The translations under genes were made by a program, and so were the position numbers. The notes beneath the pieces are model-generated. The model ran no database searches. It saw only the letters and a program-made list of their open reading frames with translations, and was not told the DNA's origin. Below are positions 18,133 through 26,332 of a stretch of 64,000 nucleotides of DNA, piece after piece (position 1 is the first letter of the stretch; every line of letters begins with the position of its first letter). Source of the stretch: Olivibacter oleidegradans (lineage in GTDB: Bacteria; Bacteroidota; Bacteroidia; Sphingobacteriales; Sphingobacteriaceae); assembly GCF_042432805.1 (NCBI RefSeq), contig NZ_JBHLWO010000001.1, positions 1,922,001 through 1,986,000 of the forward strand, read 5' to 3'.

Positions 18133-20232
18133 TTACTCCGCTATGTAAAACGACTGGCTAAAGGCTCCATTAGCGGCAACATCCCAAGCTTCAAGGCGTA
18201 CCCATGCGCGTTTCTCAAGCTTGGTCTTAAACCGGAGCACCTGCGAACCAAAGGCTTCTGTTTTAGTTAAGTCGATCCTTTCCCGGTATACCTGCTGTCC
18301 ATCGCCGGAGATAACTTCTACAAAATTCATGGGAAAAGTCCAATTTAGTGCCAGTTCAATGGTGGCCATTCCTGAATTATCGAGCGTTATAGTTTCACCC
18401 GAATGTTTACCGTTGATGGTTAAGCGTGGCATCAATACCTCGCCGGTTGTAGTGAAAAATCGGCCCTTTTGCATACTGTTGAGTATGGGATCCCAACTAT
18501 CGGTAAACTTTGGTAGCGAGTCGAGCATCAAATAATTCACATTCATGTGAGCATACATCTCGTTTGCGGGCGTTATCGTAAAAAGATCGGCTTCAGCAAT
18601 AACGGTTTTTTTTAAGCCCCAGTTATTCATATCATCCATTAAATCAAGCACGCGTTTGCCTAATCTTGGCGAAGATAAATCGGCGGGCATAGGCTTCCAG
18701 GCGGCACCCATAAAGCGATCCGATTTAAAAAAGTCCTCATTTTTATAAAGATCGGGTGTGTTTACCGAACCTTTAGTGCGTGCATGAGCGGTCCATGCAA
18801 GGCCCTGCTCTTGCTCGAGAAGCTTCAACATGTCTTTCTTGTCTCCAATATGGTATATTTTCCCATAGGAAGGGTGGTTTTCTGAATAGGCCGCTCCGTT
18901 TTCACGAGACATAATCCAATAAACCGGTTTGGGGAAGAGAGCAAGCCAGTGGCCTCCAAAGAACTCATTGGGCTCTTCGCCGGGGAGCAGAAGAAAGCGA
19001 TCATCTGATAAGCGTTTACATTGTTCAAAAAGAGCATGCAGCTCTTTTAACCGTTGTTCATCAGGTCCTTTAGGGTGCGCGGTATAGTGAAACTCTGCTA
19101 AGTGCACCATGTCAACTCCCATTCGTTTAAACACGGTGACAAAGTCAGGGACTTCCGGAATGGGTTTGTTTGCCAGTACAACATTCATGATGAATTCATT
19201 ATGAAAATGGCTGGACATGGTTTTATATCCGGGAAGTTTTACATAGGCATCATTGTGCGTGAATTTTTTTATGGCAGCGAAGGCATTGTCTTCATCTTCC
19301 GTACTCAACATGCAAAAAAAGTTCAGGCGCTGTTTGGTCCCCGGAGGAGCATTGAACCAGGGAACAAATCGCTTATCTCCCTGTAGGTCTTGTCGGATTC
19401 CGATGCCATATCCATCAACCATTTTCCGATAGTTGTTTCCATACCAGGTAAATTTCAAGTTGAAGGCCTCATCCAATGGATAAAAGTATTGATGTGGAGC
19501 AGGAAACAGCGTCAAAATACCCTCTTTTCCCTTTGCGGCAATGCTGCGATATTTAACCGCCACGTTTTTGGAAGTATCCGTAGCAATCATATCCGTAGTT
19601 TGCAGGCTATCCGCTGTGTTAATCCAGGATATACTTTTCCATTCCGGCTCACGACTTACCAAACCGGCGTCATAAACAATGGCAGAAGAATCTGCATTTG
19701 TAGACATGACAGCGGCAACATTAAAAAGCGGGCTGCCATTATAAAAAGTAATCTCAAGGTCGCCGCTAAAGCGATCGGCCTTAAGCGAAGAGATTTTTAC
19801 TACGGTGCGACTACCGATGGTTTCCACCGTCGCGTCGGATTTTTCTAGTTTTACTTCATGCGTGTTATAAGGCTTTTGGGGAACTTTATCAAAAAAGATA
19901 TTCCAGCCATTCTGCGAGACTAAATCCCGTTTACCGATAGTCAGAAGAAAAGATGGATCCAGATTCGATGAGATAAGTTTGCTCACTTTGCCTTTCGTCA
20001 GCAAAATACGACTGAACAAGGGTTTCCCTGCTTGCATATTAAGTTCAACCTGGCCATAGCGGTTATCCCCGGCAGGCCATTTTATTTCCAATATATCATT
20101 GCGGTAGTTTAAATCCGCGCCGGCTTTTTTGTCGAATTTTTGGCGGCTTACGGTTGGTGTTTGAGCCAACAACGTGTTTGTATAATAGACTAAGAGGAGG
20201 CTAATAATTAGGCAGCTGCGCATGTGAATCAT
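18133..20232 (-). CDS. Secreted PHP/CehA-like metallohydrolase of unknown substrate
   Basis: 699 residues with a cleavable signal peptide (MRSCLIISLLLVYYTNTLLAQ after an alternative upstream ATG). The N-terminal ~330 residues are beta-rich. The middle shows a PHP-like metal-site series: SHFHNEF, LAEFHYTAH, PGEEPNEFFGGHW and WTAHARTKG, in the order and spacing of CehA/McbA-type PHP proteins. A C-terminal beta domain follows. Probably a periplasmic or surface hydrolase of a phosphoester, ester or carbamate. The metal motifs are seen; the reaction is inferred and the substrate unknown. It stands alone, with no carbohydrate-uptake genes beside it. Confidence 0.65.
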   Translation of the reverse strand: MIHMRSCLIISLLLVYYTNTLLAQTPTVSRQKFDKKAGADLNYRNDILEIKWPAGDNRYGQVELNMQAGKPLFSRILLTKGKVSKLISSNLDPSFLLTIGKRDLVSQNGWNIFFDKVPQKPYNTHEVKLEKSDATVETIGSRTVVKISSLKADRFSGDLEITFYNGSPLFNVAAVMSTNADSSAIVYDAGLVSREPEWKSISWINTADSLQTTDMIATDTSKNVAVKYRSIAAKGKEGILTLFPAPHQYFYPLDEAFNLKFTWYGNNYRKMVDGYGIGIRQDLQGDKRFVPWFNAPPGTKQRLNFFCMLSTEDEDNAFAAIKKFTHNDAYVKLPGYKTMSSHFHNEFIMNVVLANKPIPEVPDFVTVFKRMGVDMVHLAEFHYTAHPKGPDEQRLKELHALFEQCKRLSDDRFLLLPGEEPNEFFGGHWLALFPKPVYWIMSRENGAAYSENHPSYGKIYHIGDKKDMLKLLEQEQGLAWTAHARTKGSVNTPDLYKNEDFFKSDRFMGAAWKPMPADLSSPRLGKRVLDLMDDMNNWGLKKTVIAEADLFTITPANEMYAHMNVNYLMLDSLPKFTDSWDPILNSMQKGRFFTTTGEVLMPRLTINGKHSGETITLDNSGMATIELALNWTFPMNFVEVISGDGQQVYRERIDLTKTEAFGSQVLRFKTKLEKRAWVRLEAWDVAANGAFSQSFYIAE

Positions 20233-20382
20233 TTATAATGGGTTTATACAAAAAAAGGAAAATCGATTTTATCCACAAAGGCAATGCGTTTCAAAATTTC
20301 GATAATGCGTATCAACAACCTGCATAATATTGAAAATATCATAGATAATTCAACAAAAGACGCTCGCTAGCTAATATATCTT

Positions 20383-20413
20383 TTGGAGACAGTAGATAAA
20401 AAAGTTATATTTA
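20383..20413 (+). promoter_or_regulatory. Candidate promoter of the HU gene
   Basis: TTG at 20383-20385 and TATATTTA at 20406-20413 with 20 bases between, close to the Bacteroidota TTG-N19-TAnnTTTG form (last base A rather than G). It would give a leader of about 60 bases before the ATG at 20480. Confidence 0.4.
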
Positions 20414-20479
20414 TGGCATATAAAACCAATGGGTATTAGGTCTATTGGTTTGCCGATTTGTAAACTTAACTCTATTACA

Positions 20480-20770
20480 ATGAACAAAGCTGATCTTATC
20501 ACAAAGATTGCCGCAGATGCGGGCATTACAAAAGTTCAGGCAGAAAAAGCGCTGAGCAGTATCACTAATTCGGTTACTACAACCTTGAAAAAAGGCGAGA
20601 GCGTGTCGTTGATAGGCTTCGGAACCTTTACAGTGGGCCAGCGTGCCGCCCGTAGTGGACGTAACCCCAACACTGGAGCCGTCATTAAAATAAAGGCTAC
20701 CAAGGTCCCTAAATTTAGACCCGGTAAGTCACTTCGCGAAGCCGTAGCCTCAGCAAAAACAAAAAAATAG
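20480..20770 (+). CDS. HU-family DNA-binding protein
   Basis: 96 residues from ATG 20480 (MNKADLITKIA), the normal HU start; an open frame extends 17 codons further upstream but does not resemble HU. Typical features: the alpha-helical dimerisation half, LIGFGTFTVGQRAARSGRNP (the start of the DNA-embracing arm), and KVPKFRPGKSLREAV. Nucleoid-associated histone-like protein that bends DNA as a dimer. A lysine-rich tail (KTKK) follows. It is a stand-alone gene with a perfect hairpin after the stop. Confidence 0.93.
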   Translation: MNKADLITKIAADAGITKVQAEKALSSITNSVTTTLKKGESVSLIGFGTFTVGQRAARSGRNPNTGAVIKIKATKVPKFRPGKSLREAVASAKTKK

Positions 20771-20789
20771 GACCCTGCGGACTTATTTC

Positions 20790-20821
20790 ATGTGGTCCGA
20801 TTCCATTAGATCGGACCACAT
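20790..20821. terminator. Perfect 12-bp hairpin after the HU gene
   Basis: ATGTGGTCCGAT and ATCGGACCACAT are perfect inverted repeats around an eight-base loop, 20 bases after the HU stop. There is no T-run on either side, so it may stabilise the 3' end or act as a rho-independent terminator only weakly. Confidence 0.55.
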
Positions 20822-21021
20822 AATCACCGATACGCTTACCATTCCGTCATTACCTGAATCATACTTCCGAAGAAATTACCATCAGATACCATCAATACGA
20901 AATCGATATCATCCCTGAAGCACTGTTACAAAGATCGTTTGGAACCTTACTAATTTTAGGTCTTCTTGAGAACAATGAAAAATAATTTAGATATTGTGCT
21001 TTCATTTTAAGAGACGCGCCC

Positions 21022-21612
21022 ATGGCCTACGATGTAGTCTTGAAAAACATAAACAAACACATTTCACTGGATACGGATGAAATTTCCTACTTTACCTCGC
21101 TCCTGAAAGAAAAGAAAGTTTCCAAAAGAGCCATGATCTTAAAAGACGGGCAGGTATGTAAAGAGATCAGCTTCGTTAAATCGGGTGCTTTGCGAGCATA
21201 CTACAGAGATAAAACTGGGAAAGAATCAACCATTATGTTTGCTATCACAGATTGGTGGGTTACCGATATGTTTTGTTTCGTAAATGAACAGCCCGCCATG
21301 CTCAATATTGAAGCAATAGAAGATAGCGTTGTGCTGCAATTGTTAAAAGCCGATCTGGATAAATTGTACATCAAAATTCCAAAGTTCGAAAGGTTTTTCA
21401 GAATAATAATGCAGAATGCATACATCAGAGAACAGCTTCGCGTTATTCAAAACCTCTCGCTCCCGGCTAATGAACGATATAATCTTTTCTTAAGCAAGTA
21501 TCCCGAGATAGTAAAACAGGTTAAACAAAAGCAGATTGCTTCCTACCTAGGTATCACACCGGAATTTTTGAGTATGCTGCGAAGAAATAAAAGAACAAAA
21601 AGGATTTCTTAA
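21022..21612 (+). CDS. Crp/Fnr-family transcription regulator
   Basis: 196 residues: a cyclic-nucleotide-binding-type beta-roll (about 20-130; GQVCKEISFVKSGALRAYYRD, ATDWWVTDMFCF region) and a C-terminal winged helix with KQIASYLGITPEFLSMLRRN. The residues that bind cAMP in E. coli Crp are not obviously kept and there is no Fnr-type cysteine cluster, so the ligand is unknown. This is the common single-copy Bacteroidota type. ATG start; 57 bases downstream lies the DUF4406 gene on the same strand. Confidence 0.88.
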   Translation: MAYDVVLKNINKHISLDTDEISYFTSLLKEKKVSKRAMILKDGQVCKEISFVKSGALRAYYRDKTGKESTIMFAITDWWVTDMFCFVNEQPAMLNIEAIEDSVVLQLLKADLDKLYIKIPKFERFFRIIMQNAYIREQLRVIQNLSLPANERYNLFLSKYPEIVKQVKQKQIASYLGITPEFLSMLRRNKRTKRIS

Positions 21613-21669
21613 ACTACATTATTTTTTTTCTTACGTCCGTTCAGTTTTTTTGTAACAAAATAAAAAACT

Positions 21670-22026
21670 ATGTTCATACTTATTGCAGGTCCTTACCGAA
21701 GCGGAACTAACGATGATGTAAACTTAATGCGGCAAAATTTAAATAAACTTGAATCGGTCGCTTTACCACTCTTTAGAAAAGGCCATGTCCCTATCATTGG
21801 CGAATGGGTCGCACTCCCTCTTATCCATCTTGCAGGCTCTACAAAACCGGGCGACGAAGCATGGGAGGAGGTGCAATATCCGGTGGCTCATCGCCTACTT
21901 GAAAAATGTGATGCCGTACTTCGGATAGAAGGGGCATCCAAAGGCGCAGATGAAGATGTGCGAATTGCAAAAGAAAGAGGATTAAAGATCTACTATCATA
22001 TCGAAGATGTTCCCGATGCAGAGTAA
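21670..22026 (+). CDS. DUF4406 / nucleoside deoxyribosyltransferase-like protein
   Basis: 118 residues in a Rossmann-like fold beginning MFILIAGPYRSG, with GHVPIIGEWVALPL, a CDAVLRIEGASKGADED segment and KERGLKIYY. The opening GPYxxG and the GxSxGxxxE-like segment resemble DUF4406 and nucleoside 2-deoxyribosyltransferases. The reaction is unproven. Its last codons overlap the start of nudK, suggesting translational coupling and perhaps a shared role in nucleotide or sugar-nucleotide housekeeping. Confidence 0.75.
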   Translation: MFILIAGPYRSGTNDDVNLMRQNLNKLESVALPLFRKGHVPIIGEWVALPLIHLAGSTKPGDEAWEEVQYPVAHRLLEKCDAVLRIEGASKGADEDVRIAKERGLKIYYHIEDVPDAE

Positions 22027-22594
22027 TGTGAAAATCCTAAAGACAGAAATCTTGTCTGATAATTGGTATATTTTGAAGAAAATTACCTACGAGTACCTAA
22101 AAGGCGACGGGAAAAAACAGGTTCAGACAAGAGAAGCTTACGATAGAGGAAATGGTGCCACCATTTTACTCTATAATAAAGAGCAAAAAACGATCATTCT
22201 AACTCGGCAGTTTCGATTACCAACCTTTATAAACGGCAACGAAACCGGCATGTTAATTGAAGCCTGTGCAGGTTTATTGGATAAGGATAATGCAATAGAT
22301 TGTATACGCCGAGAAACGGAAGAGGAAACGGGCTATAAGGTTACAAATATCACCAAAGTATTGGAGGCTTACATGTCGCCGGGCTCCGTAACGGAGATGC
22401 TATATTTTTTTATAGCAGAATACACGAATGAAATGAAAATCACAGCTGGAGGTGGCTTGGAATACGAAGGAGAAAACATTGAAGTATTGGAACTCTTTTT
22501 TGACGATGCCCTCCGTATGATGGAAACCGGCGAAATTAAGGACGGCAAAACGATTATATTACTGCAATATCTTCGCCTTAAAAACCTTTTATAA
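22016..22594 (+). CDS. nudK: NudK-type NUDIX hydrolase (GDP-mannose pyrophosphatase)
   Basis: 192 residues from ATG 22016; an ATG three codons upstream (22007) is also open. Strong similarity by eye to E. coli NudK throughout: ILSDNWYIL, DRGNGATILLYN, RQFRLPTFINGNETG, YMSPGSVTEMLYFF and GEIKDGKTIILL. NudK cleaves GDP-mannose to GMP and mannose 1-phosphate with Mg2+. The Nudix box has the catalytic RETEEETGY core, but the first conserved Glu (after GLLDKD) is Asn. It overlaps the stop of the upstream DUF4406 gene by 11 bases. Confidence 0.88.
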   Translation: MQSNVKILKTEILSDNWYILKKITYEYLKGDGKKQVQTREAYDRGNGATILLYNKEQKTIILTRQFRLPTFINGNETGMLIEACAGLLDKDNAIDCIRRETEEETGYKVTNITKVLEAYMSPGSVTEMLYFFIAEYTNEMKITAGGGLEYEGENIEVLELFFDDALRMMETGEIKDGKTIILLQYLRLKNLL

Positions 22595-22659
22595 TAAAAA
22601 GTGATACATTGAGAAAACGAATGATACGCAGATTTTCGAACAAACTCGCTTAAATAGGA

Positions 22660-23020
22660 TTATTCTGACCACACCGCTAGCTCGTAACCATCGGGGTCCG
22701 TGATGAAAGCGCTTACCCCCTGGAAAGTTAAAGATATCCTTCACAAGAACACCTCCGGCACTTATCACCTTACGCTTGCTTGTTTCAATATCTTCCGAAT
22801 AAAGAACGATTAAAATACTTCCGTTAATTGGCTCGCCGGAAGTAAAGCCGCCATCAACATAGTCGCCTTCGAAAGCGGTGTATCCCGGTCCGTAATCCGT
22901 AAATTTCCAACGGAAACTATCTGTGTAAAATTTTTTGGCTCGATTAATATCAGTTGAGAGAAACTCGATATACTGTACCTGCTCATGCTTTAATTTTTTT
23001 TGCGATTGTATCTTAGTCAT
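22660..23020 (-). pseudogene. VOC/glyoxalase-family protein broken by a frameshift near its end
   Basis: From ATG 23020 the frame reads as a VOC protein (QYIEFLSTDINRAKKFYTDSF, GYTAFEGDYVDGGF, ILIVLYSEDIETSKRKV, GGVLVKDIFNFPGGKRFH). At about 22699-22712 the frame slips: the continuous frame runs on into HGPRWLRASGV and beyond to 22589, whereas a one-base shift restores DPDGYELAVWSE and a stop at 22660-22662, the standard family ending. The lost segment carries the last metal-ligand Glu. It is either a real lesion or a sequencing error; the rest of the domain is intact. Confidence 0.75.
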
Positions 23021-23188
23021 AACGTCATCTTTAGTATACAAATGTATCCCTTAAATGACAAGATTAATAATTTTTTGAAATGAGTGCTATTATACGCTAA
23101 ATGCCGCTAATAGTCAAAACTGAATAATATTCGATTTCTTGATAAATTTTATCTATAGTTTGATTCTGAAAAAAAGCACCATATATTA

Positions 23189-23218
23189 TTGTCGCGCTAA
23201 AAAGGATGCATATATTTG
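23189..23218 (+). promoter_or_regulatory. Promoter of the single-domain response regulator
   Basis: TTG at 23189-23191 and TATATTTG at 23211-23218 separated by 19 bases: a full match to the Bacteroidota sigma-70 form. Expected start of transcription is near 23223, giving a leader of about 80 bases before ATG 23306. Confidence 0.6.
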
Positions 23219-23305
23219 GGATTCAAAATAGGCTTATGGCAATGCGGTCGCCTATTGCAGATGTACGATTGAGTTGCTAATAGATCTAAAACAGAATTGG
23301 CATAT

Positions 23306-23662
23306 ATGGGAACCAAAATTATGGTGCTGGAAGATGATCCTGATATCCGTCGGGTTATCGCTTTGATCTTACTTAGAGAGCGCTTCGAAGTACAGAGCTA
23401 CGCCAGTGCCACCGCATTTTTAAATGAGATATCGGACATGGATGCCGACCTTTTTCTACTCGACGTCAAGTTACCCGATGGTAACGGAATGGATATATGT
23501 AATCAGTTAAAACAGGATAGTCGGACTCGCCATATTCCCGTTATCATGATGTCTGCGCATTATAATTTAGCGAAGGCCGGTGAATTTATCGCTGACGATT
23601 TTATATGCAAGCCATTCAATATTACGGATTTCGTGGACACCATTCGGAAGCATATAGCGTGA
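23306..23662 (+). CDS. Single-domain response regulator (CheY-like)
   Basis: 118 residues from ATG 23306 (a TTG three codons earlier is less likely). Only a receiver domain: acidic pair in VLEDDPD, phospho-acceptor D53 in FLLDVKLPDGNG, IPVIMMSAH and the late ICKPF. With no output domain it must act through a protein partner or as a phosphate sink. It is closely similar to the divergent protein at 24234 (both share FLLD-LPDGNG and VMMSAH-like strings), so the two are paralogues on either side of a hypothetical gene. Confidence 0.9.
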   Translation: MGTKIMVLEDDPDIRRVIALILLRERFEVQSYASATAFLNEISDMDADLFLLDVKLPDGNGMDICNQLKQDSRTRHIPVIMMSAHYNLAKAGEFIADDFICKPFNITDFVDTIRKHIA

Positions 23663-23681
23663 TTTTGGCTTGTCATTGGTC

Positions 23682-24155
23682 TCATATATTGGAATCAATA
23701 ATTTCTTTTCCTTTTTGGTATAAATTTTTAAAAAAAATGAAAGGCAGGTTATTCAGTGCCAAGTAATCTTTAAGCTCTTGAGCGGACATTCTCAGTTCTG
23801 CCGCCAAGAAGGAAATAACCGGAATACCCAATGCACTTAATTGCTCAATGGTTTCCAGTGTGAAAAAACCTAGGCTTTCCGATTCACGATAGAGCTGTTC
23901 AAGCCGTTCCATTCGTCGGGCTACTAACCGCTCCTGTGTGCTAATCTCCTCTTGCCTTTCTTGCAGTATATTTCCGGTAAATAGATGTAGTTGCTTTACA
24001 TGATGTAACATGATGTTTGCTTCCAAGGTAAGGACATCGTTACCTTTTTTCTCCGATAATCGTATCCGGTATCTTACTTTCCCTTTCGATACTTCCTTCT
24101 CTTCCAGTTCAAGGTAAGTAAAGCCGACCTTAAACTTAATCGCTTTATCGGGCAT
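23682..24155 (-). CDS. Hypothetical protein with central coiled coil
   Basis: 157 residues; I do not recognise the family. The N-terminal third is beta-rich (FKVGFTYLELEEKEVSKGKV), the middle is a charged, heptad-like helix rich in Glu, Arg and Leu (about 62-100), and the C-terminal part contains GIPVISFLAAELRMSAQEL, vaguely like segments in phage tape-measure proteins, though no phage genes are near. ATG start. It is flanked by two paralogous single-domain response regulators and could interact with them; that is only context. Confidence 0.6.
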   Translation of the reverse strand: MPDKAIKFKVGFTYLELEEKEVSKGKVRYRIRLSEKKGNDVLTLEANIMLHHVKQLHLFTGNILQERQEEISTQERLVARRMERLEQLYRESESLGFFTLETIEQLSALGIPVISFLAAELRMSAQELKDYLALNNLPFIFFKNLYQKGKEIIDSNI

Positions 24156-24233
24156 ACTGATCTCTATGGCCGTGAGAAAATAGCATTATATTTACCGGCA
24201 CTCGCTGTAGATTTGGCTGCATAATGATCCTGG

Positions 24234-24587
24234 TTAACGTATAAGGTGCTTTATTCGACTCACCAGATCGTCGATTTCAAACGGCTTTCTAATAAAATCG
24301 GCGGGTATACAATCGCTATTAAGAATGCGATCGGTATGAGCGGACATCATAACAATAGGGATACCTGCCGTCTCTTGTCGAGATCGAAGGTCGCAACATA
24401 TTTCTAATCCGTTACCGTCGGGCAAACGGATATCCAGCAAGAATAAACTGGCGTCGCTGTGTTCCTCCGCCCAAAAACTCTTAGCCTTATTATAACTCTT
24501 CACTTCCATCCCTTCTTTTCGCAAAATATATTCTATTATTTCTCTAATATCTGTATCGTCCTCAAGGATCACAACTGTCTTTTTCAT
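24234..24587 (-). CDS. Single-domain response regulator (CheY-like), paralogue
   Basis: 117 residues from ATG 24587 (MKKTVVILEDD); the frame stays open upstream, but that extension has no receiver features. Receiver domain only: DD in ILEDDTD, phospho-acceptor D52 in FLLDIRLPDGNG, IPIVMMSAHTD and FIRKPFEIDDLV. Paralogue of the regulator at 23306. The 79-base spacing to the upstream hypothetical gene on the same strand allows a shared transcript. Confidence 0.9.
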   Translation of the reverse strand: MKKTVVILEDDTDIREIIEYILRKEGMEVKSYNKAKSFWAEEHSDASLFLLDIRLPDGNGLEICCDLRSRQETAGIPIVMMSAHTDRILNSDCIPADFIRKPFEIDDLVSRIKHLIR

Positions 24588-24849
24588 AATACTTGTAACT
24601 TTTCCGATAGCTACCAAAAATCTAGCTCCACCATATTTTATATATACGAAATGAGGTAAATTTTGGTTGACCACAAGATCCCTGTATTAAAAAAGTTACG
24701 AAACTCATCCATCAGCGACTATGGCGATGCTAATCTTAATGGGCGTAATGCACAAATACAGCACAATATGAAGTTTATAAATCCTATCTACGAATTTTAC
24801 CGTATATCGTTTCGAGACGACGACCAAAACAATTGCATAGAGGAACATG

Positions 24850-24878
24850 TTGTAAAGTGAAAAAGTTAACTATATTTA
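24850..24878 (+). promoter_or_regulatory. Candidate promoter of the ECF sigma gene
   Basis: TTG at 24850-24852 and TATATTTA at 24871-24878, 18 bases apart, about 22 bases before the TTG start at 24901. The string AACTATATTTACTA here recurs before the small gene at 38805. The remaining stretch back to 24588 holds no gene. Confidence 0.4.
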
Positions 24879-24900
24879 CTAGATTTTTATCTGATTATCT

Positions 24901-25440
24901 TTGTCAACAAAATCCGTCTATACAGAAGAAGAGTTGGTAGCCCTCCTAAAGCGCAGGGATCAGCAAGCGTACAGTTACCTGTATGATAGCTATGCTGCCG
25001 CTTTTTACGGGGTTATTCAGCGTATAGTAGGGGAGGGCGAAGAGGTAACCGATATATTGCAGGAGGGCTTTGTAAAAGTATGGAAGAATATTGAACAGTA
25101 TGATGTAGGCAAAGGAAAGTTGTTTACCTGGATGCTCAACATCATGCGTCATGTAGCCATTGATTATTTGCGATCGGGGATGAGAAAGAAAGAACAGCAT
25201 ACCGACAGCTTGGAACCCGGCACGCATGTAAGAGGAAATGAAACGCATACGAAGGTCGATCACTTGGGCCTGAGCAATGTGTTGGATAAATTGAAGGATG
25301 AGCACAGAATTATTATCGAATTGGCGTATTACCAAGGATATACACAAGAAGAAATAGCAAAAGAATTGGACATACCGTTGGGAACGGTAAAGTCAAGAGC
25401 AAGGTTAGCACTGGCACAATTACGACAAATATTGAATTAA
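24901..25440 (+). CDS. ECF RNA polymerase sigma factor
   Basis: 179 residues. Sigma region 2 (about 20-90; DILQEGFVKVWKNIEQYDV and FTWMLNIMRHVAIDYLRS) and region 4 (about 120-178; IELAYYQGYTQEEIAKELD, GTVKSRARLALAQLR). In-frame TGA lies a few codons upstream and no ATG is near, so the TTG at 24901 is the only reasonable start. It directs polymerase to specific promoters when released from the anti-sigma factor encoded one base downstream. RpoE/SigK-like class by its pairing with an RskA-type protein. Confidence 0.9.
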   Translation: MSTKSVYTEEELVALLKRRDQQAYSYLYDSYAAAFYGVIQRIVGEGEEVTDILQEGFVKVWKNIEQYDVGKGKLFTWMLNIMRHVAIDYLRSGMRKKEQHTDSLEPGTHVRGNETHTKVDHLGLSNVLDKLKDEHRIIIELAYYQGYTQEEIAKELDIPLGTVKSRARLALAQLRQILN

Positions 25441-25441
25441 A

Positions 25442-26275
25442 TTGGATATAAAGGCATACATATCGTCAGGAATTATTGAGATGTACGCGCTCGGTATTGC
25501 CAGCGAAGCAGAAGCTCGTGAGCTGGAGAACCTATGTATACAATATCCGGAAATAAAGCAAGCTTTGTTGGAAGCTCAGGAAGGAATGGAACGCTTCGCT
25601 CAAGCCAATGCTTCCACCCCGCCTGCAGAGAGTAAGAACCGCATATTACAAACCTTGCAGCAAGAAGGTTTATTAAGCGATCGAGATACCCAATCGGACT
25701 CAATTGCATCGTCAACATCGGAGATTATACCCATCCACGATAGCAGGCAACGCCGAAGCTCTACAGCCGTCTTTGTCGCTGCAGCAGCAATCATATTATT
25801 GATATTGGGAGCTATCTACCATCTTTATACCGTTAATAAACTCAAAACGGAAATCCTACTAATGGCCACCCAACAGCGATCTTTAAACGCTGAGCTCACG
25901 CAATATCGAGATCGGGCAGATACACTCCGGCAACAGCTTGCAATTGTGGCTAAACCGGGCATACGGAAACTGGATCTACAGGGGGTGCCGGGCCATGAAG
26001 GAAGAGCGGCTGCTATCTATTGGAACACGACTACAAAAGAAGTTTATTTGGCGCCTAATCAATTAGCGGTACTACCGAAAGGAAAACAATATCAGTTATG
26101 GGCCATTATTGACGGAAAACCGGTAAGTGCAGGTGTTTTCAATCAAGGAAGTTTAGAGGCGGTGCAGCAGATGAAAACGGTGCAGCGAGCTGAAATGTTT
26201 GCCATTACCATCGAAAAGGAGGGCGGGGCTGAAATACCTAGCTTAGATCAAATGGTGGTTGCCGGTAAAATCTGA
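25442..26275 (+). CDS. RskA-type transmembrane anti-sigma factor
   Basis: 277 residues. The cytoplasmic N-terminus has an anti-sigma helical segment (MYALGIASEAEARELENLC). A single membrane helix lies at about 108-128 (AVFVAAAAIILLILGAIYHLY), then a periplasmic coiled coil and the RskA C-terminal domain with VYLAPNQLAVLPKGKQYQLWAIIDG. No zinc-binding HxxxCxxC motif is seen, fitting the RskA class. It begins with TTG one base after the sigma stop, so both genes are translationally coupled. It should hold the sigma factor at the membrane until cleaved by proteases. Confidence 0.88.
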   Translation: MDIKAYISSGIIEMYALGIASEAEARELENLCIQYPEIKQALLEAQEGMERFAQANASTPPAESKNRILQTLQQEGLLSDRDTQSDSIASSTSEIIPIHDSRQRRSSTAVFVAAAAIILLILGAIYHLYTVNKLKTEILLMATQQRSLNAELTQYRDRADTLRQQLAIVAKPGIRKLDLQGVPGHEGRAAAIYWNTTTKEVYLAPNQLAVLPKGKQYQLWAIIDGKPVSAGVFNQGSLEAVQQMKTVQRAEMFAITIEKEGGAEIPSLDQMVVAGKI

Positions 26276-26284
26276 CGTAAAGCA

Positions 26285-26322
26285 TAAAAAAAGCAGGCCA
26301 CTTAAACGTGACCTGCTCTTTC
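26285..26322. terminator. Bidirectional terminator between convergent genes
   Basis: AGCAGGCCAC pairs with GTGACCTGCT (one mismatch) around a TTAAAC loop. An A-run precedes it and TCTTTCT follows, so it can end transcripts from both the anti-sigma gene and the OmpA-like operon. Confidence 0.75.
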
Positions 26323-26332
26323 TCAAAAAGAT

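Noticed and set aside
19390..19848. A 152-codon plus-strand frame inside the PHP-like gene
   Set aside because: The minus-strand frame is long, has a signal peptide and metal motifs; the plus-strand frame has none.
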